From positions 86,231-150,230 of the forward strand of contig CAMFKI010000007.1 of assembly GCA_945957365.1 (NCBI GenBank): a DNA stretch of 64,000 nucleotides. Reading direction: 5' to 3'. The DNA is from an uncultured Alphaproteobacteria bacterium. GTDB taxonomy: Bacteria; Pseudomonadota; Alphaproteobacteria; Rhizobiales; Aestuariivirgaceae. The notes beneath the pieces are model-generated. The model made no database searches. It had not been told where the DNA came from and saw only the letters and a program-made list of their open reading frames with translations. Both the position numbers and the translations under genes were made by a program. This document shows positions 57,388-64,000 of this stretch, piece after piece; position 1 is the first letter of the stretch; the number at the start of each line of letters is the position of its first letter.

Positions 57388-58086
57388 TTAAGCGGCCTTG
57401 CGGGCCGGCTTGCGGAACGGGAAGTTGAAGGCATCGATCAGCGCGCGGGCCTCGGCGTCATTCTTCGCCGTGGTGCAGATGATGATGTCCATGCCCCAGA
57501 CACGATCGATCTTGTCGTAGTCGATTTCCGGGAAAATGATGTGTTCCTTGATGCCGAAGGCGTAGTTGCCATTGCCATCGAAGGAGCGGTCGGTCAGGCC
57601 GCGGAAGTCGCGGACGCGCGGCAGCGCGATGTTGATGAGCCTGTCGAGGAACTCGTACATGCGCACCTTGCGGAGCGTCACCTTGGTGCCGATCGCCAGG
57701 TTCTCGCGGATCTTGAACTGCGCGATGGCCTTGCGCGACTTGGTGATCACCGGCTTCTGGCCGGCGATCTTCTCGAGCTCGGCAGCGGCGACGTTGACCA
57801 GCTTCGAGTCCGTGGTCGCCTCGCCCACGCCCATGTTCAGGACGATCTTGGTGATCTTCGGAACCTGCATGGCGTTGTCGTAGCCGAACTGCTTGATCAG
57901 CGCCGGACGCACGACCTCGTCATAGTGCTTGCGCAGGCGCGGCACGTAATCGGCCGGCGTGGCCTCCGAGCCGGGAGCGGCCTTGGCGACGGGCGCGGCC
58001 TTCTCGGCCTTGGCCTTCTTCGGCTCAGCCTTGCCTTCGGCGGCGGGCTTCTTGGCCGCCGACTTCTTTGCCTCTTCCTTAGCCAT
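57388..58086 (-). CDS. rplE: 50S ribosomal protein L5 with N-terminal extension
   Basis: 232 residues, about 45 more than the usual 179-187. The L5 core begins at [20 protein letters not shown] (from residue 47); residues 1-46 are a Lys/Ala/Glu-rich, probably disordered extension ([20 protein letters not shown] onward). L5 binds 5S rRNA. ATG 58086 overlaps the rplX stop by eight bases; there is no internal ATG at the core start, so the extension should be translated. Confidence 0.95.
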   Translation of the reverse strand: MAKEEAKKSAAKKPAAEGKAEPKKAKAEKAAPVAKAAPGSEATPADYVPRLRKHYDEVVRPALIKQFGYDNAMQVPKITKIVLNMGVGEATTDSKLVNVAAAELEKIAGQKPVITKSRKAIAQFKIRENLAIGTKVTLRKVRMYEFLDRLINIALPRVRDFRGLTDRSFDGNGNYAFGIKEHIIFPEIDYDKIDRVWGMDIIICTTAKNDAEARALIDAFNFPFRKPARKAA

Positions 58087-58402
58087 TGATCACTTCTCCC
58101 GAACGCTTGGCGACGCGCACCTTCTTGCCGTCGGCCAGGGTCTTGTAGCCCACGCGGGTCGGCTTGCCGTCCTTGGGATCGATCAGAGCCAGGTTCGAAA
58201 CCTGGATCGGAAGTTCCTTCGAGACGATGCCGCCTTCCTGGGCCGCGGTCTGCTTCTGGTGGCGCTTGGCCACGTTGATGCCGCGCACCACGGCGCGGTT
58301 TTCGGACGGGATGGTGCGAATGACTTCGCCCTGCTTGCCCTTGTCCTTGCCGGTGATGACGACGACCTTGTCGCCCTTCCGGATCTTAAGCTTCGCCGAC
58401 AT
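58079..58402 (-). CDS. rplX: 50S ribosomal protein L24
   Basis: 107 residues. The KOW motif [18 protein letters not shown] is near the N-terminus. It initiates 50S assembly. ATG 58402 overlaps the rplN stop by one base (TGATG). Confidence 0.97.
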   Translation of the reverse strand: MSAKLKIRKGDKVVVITGKDKGKQGEVIRTIPSENRAVVRGINVAKRHQKQTAAQEGGIVSKELPIQVSNLALIDPKDGKPTRVGYKTLADGKKVRVAKRSGEVING

Positions 58403-58770
58403 CAAAGCACCTCCGGTGCGAGCGAAATGATCTTCATCTGGTTCTTGGCGCGCAGCTCACGCGGCACGGGTCCGAAAATACGGGTTCCGACCGGTTCGCC
58501 CTGCGCATTGATGAGCACGGCGGCATTGCGGTCGAAGCGGATCACCGAGCCATCCGGACGGCGGATGTCCTTGGCGGTGCGCACCACGATGGCCTTCATC
58601 ACCGTGCCCTTCTTGACGCGGCCGCGCGGGATGGCTTCCTTGATCGACACCACGATGATGTCGCCGACGGAGGCATACTTGCGCTTCGAACCGCCCAGCA
58701 CCTTGATGCACTGGACCCGGCGGGCGCCGGAATTGTCCGCCACATCGAGGTTGGTTTCTTGCTGGATCAT
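58402..58770 (-). CDS. rplN: 50S ribosomal protein L14
   Basis: 122 residues, exact family length. [20 protein letters not shown] and [20 protein letters not shown] are conserved. It forms an intersubunit bridge. Confidence 0.98.
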   Translation of the reverse strand: MIQQETNLDVADNSGARRVQCIKVLGGSKRKYASVGDIIVVSIKEAIPRGRVKKGTVMKAIVVRTAKDIRRPDGSVIRFDRNAAVLINAQGEPVGTRIFGPVPRELRAKNQMKIISLAPEVL

Positions 58771-58814
58771 CTGATCACCCGTTCACTCATGGAACCCGAA
58801 GGTCCCTGTTCTCT

Positions 58815-59063
58815 TTAAGCCTGACCCGCAGCGACCTTCTCGACGAGGGCCCAGCGCTTCTGCTTCGACAGCGGACGGGTTTCCTCGATGCGGACGATGT
58901 CGCCGGCCTTGGCCTCGTTCTTCTCGTCGTGCGCGTGGTACTTCTTCGACAGGCGGACTGTCTTCTTCAGCACCGGGTGACGCAGGCGGCGCTCGACCAG
59001 AACCACGATGGTCTTGTCGTTCTTGTCGCTCACCACGACGCCCTGCAGGATGCGCTTCGGCAT
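58815..59063 (-). CDS. rpsQ: 30S ribosomal protein S17
   Basis: 82 residues. [20 protein letters not shown] and [19 protein letters not shown] are typical of this small primary rRNA-binding protein. Confidence 0.97.
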   Translation of the reverse strand: MPKRILQGVVVSDKNDKTIVVLVERRLRHPVLKKTVRLSKKYHAHDEKNEAKAGDIVRIEETRPLSKQKRWALVEKVAAGQA

Positions 59064-59074
59064 TTGTCTCTCTC

Positions 59075-59269
59075 CTACTTCGCGGCGGCCTGCTGCGACT
59101 GCACCGTCTTGAGACGGGCAATGTCGCGGCGGATCTGGCGGATGCGCGCGGTGTTCTCGACCTGGCCCGTCGCCTTCTGGAAGCGCAGGTTGAACTGCTC
59201 CTTCTTGAGCTTCAGGATTTCGTCCTGGACCTGGTCCTTGGTCATGACGCGGATGTCAGTAGCCTTCAT
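59075..59269 (-). CDS. rpmC: 50S ribosomal protein L29
   Basis: 64 residues. [19 protein letters not shown] and [19 protein letters not shown] are diagnostic; it lies at the tunnel exit and helps dock SRP and trigger factor. The second ATG (59269) is chosen since AGAAGG abuts the first ATG (59278) but is nine bases from the second. Confidence 0.96.
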   Translation of the reverse strand: MKATDIRVMTKDQVQDEILKLKKEQFNLRFQKATGQVENTARIRQIRRDIARLKTVQSQQAAAK

Positions 59270-59283
59270 GGCGTTCATCCTTC

Positions 59284-59697
59284 TTATTCGCCAAGGCGCG
59301 CGACGAAGCGCGTCTTGATGGGGAGCTTGGCAGCCGCGAGGGACAGCGATTCCTCCGCGACTTCGCGCGGAACGCCGTCGATCTCGAACAGCACGCGGCC
59401 GGGCTTCACGCGGGCCGCCCAGTATTCCGTCGAACCCTTGCCGGAGCCCATGCGGACTTCGGCCGGCTTCTTGGACACCGGAACGTCCGGGAACACGCGG
59501 ATCCAGATGCGGCCGGCGCGCTTCATGCCACGCGCGAGCGCGCGGCGGGCGGCCTCGATCTGGCGCGCGGTAAGCCGGTCCGGCTCGACGGCCTTGAGGC
59601 CGAAGGCGCCGAAGTCCAGCGTGTTGCAGCTGGTCGACTTGCCGTGGATGCGGCCCTTGAAGGCCTTGCGGAACTTGGTTCGCTTAGGTTGCAGCAT
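59284..59697 (-). CDS. rplP: 50S ribosomal protein L16
   Basis: 137 residues. [19 protein letters not shown] and [20 protein letters not shown] are conserved; it helps position tRNAs in the A site. Confidence 0.98.
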   Translation of the reverse strand: MLQPKRTKFRKAFKGRIHGKSTSCNTLDFGAFGLKAVEPDRLTARQIEAARRALARGMKRAGRIWIRVFPDVPVSKKPAEVRMGSGKGSTEYWAARVKPGRVLFEIDGVPREVAEESLSLAAAKLPIKTRFVARLGE

Positions 59698-59716
59698 TTT
59701 TGCTAACTCTCAATCC

Positions 59717-60430
59717 TTAAGCCGCGTCGCGGTCGCGGCGGCCACGGGACTGGCCCGCATCGGCCGGTTCGTTCATGCGCTTGTCCTGCGCCATCGGATC
59801 ATGCTCGAGGATTTCGCCCTTGAAGATCCAGACCTTCACACCGTTGGTGCCGTAGGTCGTGAAGGCGGTCGCCGTGCCATAGTCCACGTCGGCGCGCAGC
59901 GTGTGCAGCGGCACGCGGCCTTCGCGGTACCATTCGACACGTGCGATTTCAGCGCCGCCGAGGCGGCCCGAGCAGGTGATCTTGATGCCTTCCGCACCCA
60001 TGCGCTGGGCCGACTGCACGGCGCGCTTCATCGCACGGCGGAAAGCCACGCGGCGCTCGAGCTGCTGGGCGATGTTCTCGGCCACCAGGGTCGCATCGAC
60101 CTCGGGCTTGCGCACTTCGACGATGTTGAGGTGCACTTCCGAACCGGTCATGTCCTGCACCTTGCGGCGCAGCTTCTCGATGTCGGCGCCCTTCTTGCCG
60201 ATCACCACGCCCGGACGCGCCGAGTAGATGGTGACGCGGCACTTCTTGTGCGGGCGCTCGATGAGGATCTTGGAGACGCCGGCCTGCTTCAGCTCCTTCT
60301 TGAGGTATTCGCGGATCGCGACGTCCTCATGGAGCAGCTTGCCGTATTCGCGCGAGTTGGCGAACCAGCGGGAATCCCAGGTGCGGTTGATACCGAGGCG
60401 CAGGCCGATCGGATTGACTTTCTGACCCAT
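59717..60430 (-). CDS. rpsC: 30S ribosomal protein S3
   Basis: 237 residues. [22 protein letters not shown] domain block [18 protein letters not shown] and [19 protein letters not shown] are present. S3 lines the mRNA entry channel. It shares one base with the rplV stop. Confidence 0.98.
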   Translation of the reverse strand: MGQKVNPIGLRLGINRTWDSRWFANSREYGKLLHEDVAIREYLKKELKQAGVSKILIERPHKKCRVTIYSARPGVVIGKKGADIEKLRRKVQDMTGSEVHLNIVEVRKPEVDATLVAENIAQQLERRVAFRRAMKRAVQSAQRMGAEGIKITCSGRLGGAEIARVEWYREGRVPLHTLRADVDYGTATAFTTYGTNGVKVWIFKGEILEHDPMAQDKRMNEPADAGQSRGRRDRDAA

Positions 60431-60822
60431 CAGGCTGCCTCCTTGCTTTCTTCACGCACTTCGCGGACGATGATCGTCAGTTCGCTGAAGAACTTCTGGA
60501 TGTGGCCCACACGGCCGCGGGCGTTGGGCATCCAGCGCTTCATGACCAGGTTCTTGCCGACCCAGGCCTGGGCGACGACCAGGTTGTTGATGTCGAGATC
60601 ATGGTTGTTCTCGGCATTGGCGATCGCGGACTCGAGCGTCTTCTTGATGTCCTTGGCGATGCGGCGGCGCGAGAAGGTCAGGTAGGCGAGCGCCTTGTCG
60701 ACCTTCATGCCGCGGATCTCCGAGGCCACATCGTTGAGCTTGCGCGGCGAGATGCGGATGGACCGGGTCACGGCCTTCGCCTCGTTGTCCGGCAGAGCGC
60801 GCGGGCGTGCTTTCTTGCTCAT
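60430..60822 (-). CDS. rplV: 50S ribosomal protein L22
   Basis: 130 residues. [20 protein letters not shown] and the tunnel-loop block [16 protein letters not shown] are visible; here the second reads [12 protein letters not shown] where many species have ARGRA. It lines the exit tunnel. Confidence 0.97.
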   Translation of the reverse strand: MSKKARPRALPDNEAKAVTRSIRISPRKLNDVASEIRGMKVDKALAYLTFSRRRIAKDIKKTLESAIANAENNHDLDINNLVVAQAWVGKNLVMKRWMPNARGRVGHIQKFFSELTIIVREVREESKEAA

Positions 60823-60825
60823 GGC

Positions 60826-61110
60826 TTACTTGCCTCCGGCTTTCTTGTCGCCGGCGGTGTGGCCATGGAAGGTCCGGGTCGGCGCGAACTCGCCGAGCTT
60901 GTGGCCCACCATTTCCTCCGACACGAGGACAGGAATGAACTTGTTGCCGTTGTGGACCTGGAACGTCAGGCCCACGAACTGCGGCAGAATGGTCGAACGG
61001 CGGGACCAGGTCTTGATGGCCTGGGCGCGTCCACCGGTGCCGCGAGCGGCGTCCGCCTTCTTGAGGAGGTACCCGTCCACGAACGGGCCTTTCCATACAG
61101 AGCGTGTCAC
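60826..61110 (-). CDS. rpsS: 30S ribosomal protein S19
   Basis: 94 residues. [20 protein letters not shown] and [20 protein letters not shown] are conserved. It starts at GTG 61110. S19 contacts the A-site finger in the small-subunit head. Confidence 0.98.
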   Translation of the reverse strand: MTRSVWKGPFVDGYLLKKADAARGTGGRAQAIKTWSRRSTILPQFVGLTFQVHNGNKFIPVLVSEEMVGHKLGEFAPTRTFHGHTAGDKKAGGK

Positions 61111-61120
61111 GGTCTACCTC

Positions 61121-61951
61121 TTACTGCGACTTCTTGCGGTCGTGGCGCGACCGCACGATGAACTTCTGGGTCCGCTTGTTGGAGCGGGTCTTGGTGCCCT
61201 TCGTCGGCTTGCCCCAGGGCGTTGCCCAGTGCTTACCACCGTTGGTGCGGCCGCCGTTCGGGTGATCGACCGGGTTGCGCGCGATGCCGCGCGAAATCGG
61301 ACGCTGGCCCTTCCAGCGATTGCGACCGGCCTTGCCGATCACTTCGTTCATGTGGTCGGGGTTCGACACCGCGCCGACCGAAGCCATGCAGGTGGCATCG
61401 ACCATGCGGGTCTCGCCCGACTTCAGCTTCAGCAGCACATAGCCCTGATCGCGGCCCGCGACCATGGCGTAGGTGCCGGCCGAACGGGCGAGCGTGCCGC
61501 CCTTGCCCGGCTTGGTTTCGATGTTGTGGACGATGGTGCCCACCGGCATGGAGCCGAGCGGCATCGCGTTGCCCGGCTTCACGTCGACCGACTTGCCGGC
61601 GATGACGCTGTCACCCACGGCCAGGCGCTGCGGCGCGAGGATGTAGGCGAGCTCGCCATCGGCATACTTGATCAGCGCGATGAAGGCCGTGCGGTTCGGA
61701 TCGTATTCCAGACGCTCCACCACGGCGGCGACGTCGTGCTTGGTGCGGCGGAAGTCGACCATGCGGTAGGACTTCTTGTGTCCGCCGCCCTGGCCACGCG
61801 TGGTGATGCGGCCGGAATTGCCGCGGCCACCGTTCTTGCCGATGCCTTCGACAAGCGACTTGACGGGCTTGCCCTTCCACAGCTGGCTGCGGTCCACCTG
61901 GATCAGGTGGCGGCGGCCGGCGCTGGTGGGATTGAAAGTCTTGAGTGCCAT
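61121..61951 (-). CDS. rplB: 50S ribosomal protein L2
   Basis: 276 residues. [39 protein letters not shown] and [18 protein letters not shown] followed by [20 protein letters not shown] are hallmarks. Essential for subunit joining and peptidyl transfer. Confidence 0.98.
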   Translation of the reverse strand: MALKTFNPTSAGRRHLIQVDRSQLWKGKPVKSLVEGIGKNGGRGNSGRITTRGQGGGHKKSYRMVDFRRTKHDVAAVVERLEYDPNRTAFIALIKYADGELAYILAPQRLAVGDSVIAGKSVDVKPGNAMPLGSMPVGTIVHNIETKPGKGGTLARSAGTYAMVAGRDQGYVLLKLKSGETRMVDATCMASVGAVSNPDHMNEVIGKAGRNRWKGQRPISRGIARNPVDHPNGGRTNGGKHWATPWGKPTKGTKTRSNKRTQKFIVRSRHDRKKSQ

Positions 61952-61967
61952 TTGCTTATCTCACCAC

Positions 61968-62261
61968 TCAGAGGCCAGTCGTGACGTCGAGGCGCTGGCC
62001 CTCTTCGAGGGTCACATAGGCCTTCTTGACGTCGCTCAGCATGGCCAGCTGGCCCTTGAAGCGACGCTGCTTGCCCTTGCGCACCAGCGTGTTGACCGAC
62101 TTCACCTTCACACCGAAAAGACCTTCGACAGCCTTCTTGATGGCAGGCTTCGTGGCGTCGCGCGCCACGTTGAAGACGACCGTGTTGCTCTCGGAGACCA
62201 GCGTCGCCTTTTCGGTGATCGCCGGGCTCTTGATGATGTCGTAGAAGTGTTCCTTGCTCAC
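61968..62261 (-). CDS. rplW: 50S ribosomal protein L23
   Basis: 97 residues. [20 protein letters not shown] and [20 protein letters not shown] match the family; it is the trigger-factor docking site. Starts at GTG 62261, overlapping the rplD stop by four bases. Confidence 0.97.
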   Translation of the reverse strand: MSKEHFYDIIKSPAITEKATLVSESNTVVFNVARDATKPAIKKAVEGLFGVKVKSVNTLVRKGKQRRFKGQLAMLSDVKKAYVTLEEGQRLDVTTGL

Positions 62262-62875
62262 TTGAACCGCGCCTCCAGCGCTTCGACGGCCGCCTTGGTC
62301 AGCACGAGCTTCTTGCGGCGCAGGATGTCGTAGACGTTGATGCCCTGGATCGGCAGCACATCGATGTTCGGGATGCTGCGGGCGGCCTTGGCGAAGCTCT
62401 CGTTCACCGCGGCGCCGTCGATGATCAGCGCATTGGCGAGGCCGAGCTTCTCGAAGGCGTTGACCAGGGTCTTGGTCTTGCCGTCGCAGGCCGCCTGGTC
62501 AAGGATGACCAGCGTCTGATCCTTGGCCTTGGCCGAGATGGCATGGCGCAGGCCGAGGGCACGGATCTTCTTGTTCAGCGACGTCTCGTGGCTGCGCGAA
62601 CGGGGGCCGAAGGCCTTGCCGCCGCCGACGAAGATGCCGGCCTTGCGCGAACCGTGACGCGCACCGCCCGAACCCTTCTGGGGACCGAGCTTCTTCGTGG
62701 TGCGGGAAATCTCGCCGCGCGACTTGGCCTGGTGCGTACCCTGCTGGCGCTTGTTCAGCTGCCACTGGATCACGCGATGGATCAGGTCGGCGCGGGGCTC
62801 GAGACCGAAGATGTGGTCGGCGAGCTCGATCGAGCCTGCCGTCTGGGCCTCGATGGTGTGAATATCGGCTTTCAT
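62258..62875 (-). CDS. rplD: 50S ribosomal protein L4
   Basis: 205 residues. The tunnel-loop block [20 protein letters not shown] followed by [20 protein letters not shown] is clear. ATG 62875 ([11 protein letters not shown]), with AAGGG nine bases upstream, is preferred over a TTG three codons earlier. In E. coli L4 represses the S10 operon. Confidence 0.97.
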   Translation of the reverse strand: MKADIHTIEAQTAGSIELADHIFGLEPRADLIHRVIQWQLNKRQQGTHQAKSRGEISRTTKKLGPQKGSGGARHGSRKAGIFVGGGKAFGPRSRSHETSLNKKIRALGLRHAISAKAKDQTLVILDQAACDGKTKTLVNAFEKLGLANALIIDGAAVNESFAKAARSIPNIDVLPIQGINVYDILRRKKLVLTKAAVEALEARFK

Positions 62876-62887
62876 GTCCGTCAACCC

Positions 62888-63592
62888 TTACTCTGCTGCC
62901 GGAGCCGCGGCGGCTTCGGGAAGCTTGAACGCGCCCGGCTTCGGAGCGCTGTCCGGAAGCTTGCGCTTCACGGCGTCGCGCACGGAGACCCACGCACCCT
63001 TGACACCCGGAACCGAACCCTTGACCAGGATCAGGCCACGGTCGAGATCCGTCTTCACGACGACGATGTTCTGCGTCGTGGTGGTCTCGGCGCCGAGGTG
63101 GCCAGGCATCTTCTTGTTCTTGAAGACCTTGCCCGGATCCTGGCGGTTACCGGTGGAACCGATGGAACGGTGGCTGACCGACACGCCGTGCGTGGCGCGC
63201 AGACCGCGGAAGTTCCAGCGCTTCATGCCGCCGGCGTAGCCCTTGCCCATCGAGGTCGCGGTCACGTCCACGAACTGGCCGGGCACGAAGTGCTCGACAG
63301 TGATTTCGGCACCGACCGGGATCACGTTGTCGGGGGACACGCGGAACTCCTTGAGCTTCCGCTTCGGCTCGACCTTGGCCACGGCAAAGTGGCCACGTTC
63401 GGCCTTGGTCAGCCGCTTGATCTTCGGGACGCCAGCACCAAGCTGCAGAGCAGTATAACCATCCTTGTCGCTCGTCTTCTGTGCGACGACCTGACAGTTA
63501 TCGACCTTCAACACGGTGACGGGGACGACAACGCCCTCTTCCGTGTAGACGCGGGTCATGCCCAGCTTCTGTGCGATGAGACCAGAACGCAT
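62888..63592 (-). CDS. rplC: 50S ribosomal protein L3
   Basis: 234 residues. [19 protein letters not shown], the [20 protein letters not shown] block and [20 protein letters not shown] are conserved. Slightly longer than E. coli L3 (209), with a Pro/Ala-rich C-terminus. Confidence 0.98.
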   Translation of the reverse strand: MRSGLIAQKLGMTRVYTEEGVVVPVTVLKVDNCQVVAQKTSDKDGYTALQLGAGVPKIKRLTKAERGHFAVAKVEPKRKLKEFRVSPDNVIPVGAEITVEHFVPGQFVDVTATSMGKGYAGGMKRWNFRGLRATHGVSVSHRSIGSTGNRQDPGKVFKNKKMPGHLGAETTTTQNIVVVKTDLDRGLILVKGSVPGVKGAWVSVRDAVKRKLPDSAPKPGAFKLPEAAAAPAAE

Positions 63593-63618
63593 CGCTTCAC
63601 TCCTTCAAAGCTCTAGTC

Positions 63619-63927
63619 TTAGAGCTTGATTTCAACATCGACACCGGCAGCGAGATCGAGCTTCATCAAAGCATCGACAGTCTGCGGGGTCGGATCGACG
63701 ATATCGAGCAGGCGGCGGTGAGTCCGCATTTCGAACTGCTCACGGCTCTTCTTGTCGACGTGGGGCGAACGGTTCACGGTGAACCGTTCGATCCGGGTCG
63801 GCAGGGGCACCGGGCCCCGCACCTGCGCGCCGGTCCGCTTGGCCGTGTTCACGATCTCGCGCGTCGACGTATCGAGGATGCGATGATCGAAGGCCTTGAG
63901 GCGGATGCGGATGTTCTGACGTTGCAT
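63619..63927 (-). CDS. rpsJ: 30S ribosomal protein S10
   Basis: 102 residues. [20 protein letters not shown] and [20 protein letters not shown] are diagnostic. First gene of the S10 operon, 14 nt after the tuf stop codon; no separate promoter can fit in the gap, so it is transcribed with tuf. Confidence 0.98.
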   Translation of the reverse strand: MQRQNIRIRLKAFDHRILDTSTREIVNTAKRTGAQVRGPVPLPTRIERFTVNRSPHVDKKSREQFEMRTHRRLLDIVDPTPQTVDALMKLDLAAGVDVEIKL

Positions 63928-63941
63928 GTCTGTGCCTGCCC

Positions 63942-64000
63942 TTAGTCGGTGATCTTGGCGACGACGCCGGCGCCGACGGTACGGCCGCCTTCACGGATGG
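63942..64000 (-). CDS. tuf: Elongation factor Tu, C-terminal end only (runs off the window)
   Basis: The last 19 or so codons before TAA at 63942-63944 read [18 protein letters not shown], the conserved end of EF-Tu. The gene continues past base 64000. EF-Tu brings aminoacyl-tRNA to the ribosome. Its place before rpsJ is the usual one. Confidence 0.95.
   Translation of the reverse strand, partial: IREGGRTVGAGVVAKITD

Overview
The window looks like a chromosomal segment of a GC-rich alphaproteobacterium, most likely of the Hyphomicrobiales (Rhizobiales) lineage. The main pointers are a ribosomal protein block with adk between secY and rpsM, GTTC-N7-GTTC type LexA boxes in front of ssb and uvrA, a ssb-gyrA pair, rhizobial-style intergenic palindromes, and ABC transporters typical of rhizobia. 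No phage, IS transposase, CRISPR array, rRNA or tRNA gene is visible.

Region 1 (0-6.2 kb, minus strand) is a glutamate-dependent acid-resistance cluster transcribed gadB > gadC > glsA > a 50-residue CcoQ/FixQ-like membrane microprotein > porin > marC. Glutaminase makes glutamate, the decarboxylase consumes a proton to make GABA, and the antiporter exports GABA. Region 2 (6.6-14 kb) has a divergent 989-residue fusion of a SerC-like aminotransferase and a SerA-like dehydrogenase. It is convergent with a polar amino-acid ABC transporter operon (ATPase > binding protein > two permeases > M20 amidohydrolase). Region 3 (14-17 kb) is clpS-clpA. Region 4 (17-23.3 kb) pairs an arylformamidase-like hydrolase and an 8-oxoguanine-deaminase-like amidohydrolase with a divergent PotDABC-type polyamine transporter.

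Region 5 (23.3-32 kb, minus strand) is housekeeping: a CoxG-like protein, tgt-queA (queuosine), two cyclophilins, coaD, a LysE exporter, gyrA and ssb. Region 6 (32-46.4 kb) is mixed: ridA, a 47-residue protein of unknown function, a LysR regulator, a YkgJ protein, a MATE pump, recQ, uvrA, a gamma-glutamylcyclotransferase-like gene, a VOC protein, rarA, a DegP/DegQ protease, and an Lrp-type regulator divergent from an ornithine/lysine decarboxylase. Region 7 (46.7-49.6 kb) holds a secreted zinc metalloprotease with a PKD domain, convergent with a solo LuxR regulator. Region 8 (49.8-64 kb, minus strand) is the S10-spc-alpha ribosomal superoperon from the 3' end of tuf to rplQ.

Items outside routine annotation: the CcoQ-like microprotein in the acid-resistance cluster; the SerC-SerA fusion; matching promoter/LexA-box geometry at ssb and uvrA, with uvrA perhaps leaderless; a 123-bp insert flanked by a 15-bp repeat inside one intergenic palindrome; a degenerate zinc site in Tgt; hairpins directly after both transporter binding-protein genes; and a canonical promoter with a roughly 140-nt leader in front of rpsM. 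No wholly new multi-gene system can be shown from sequence alone.
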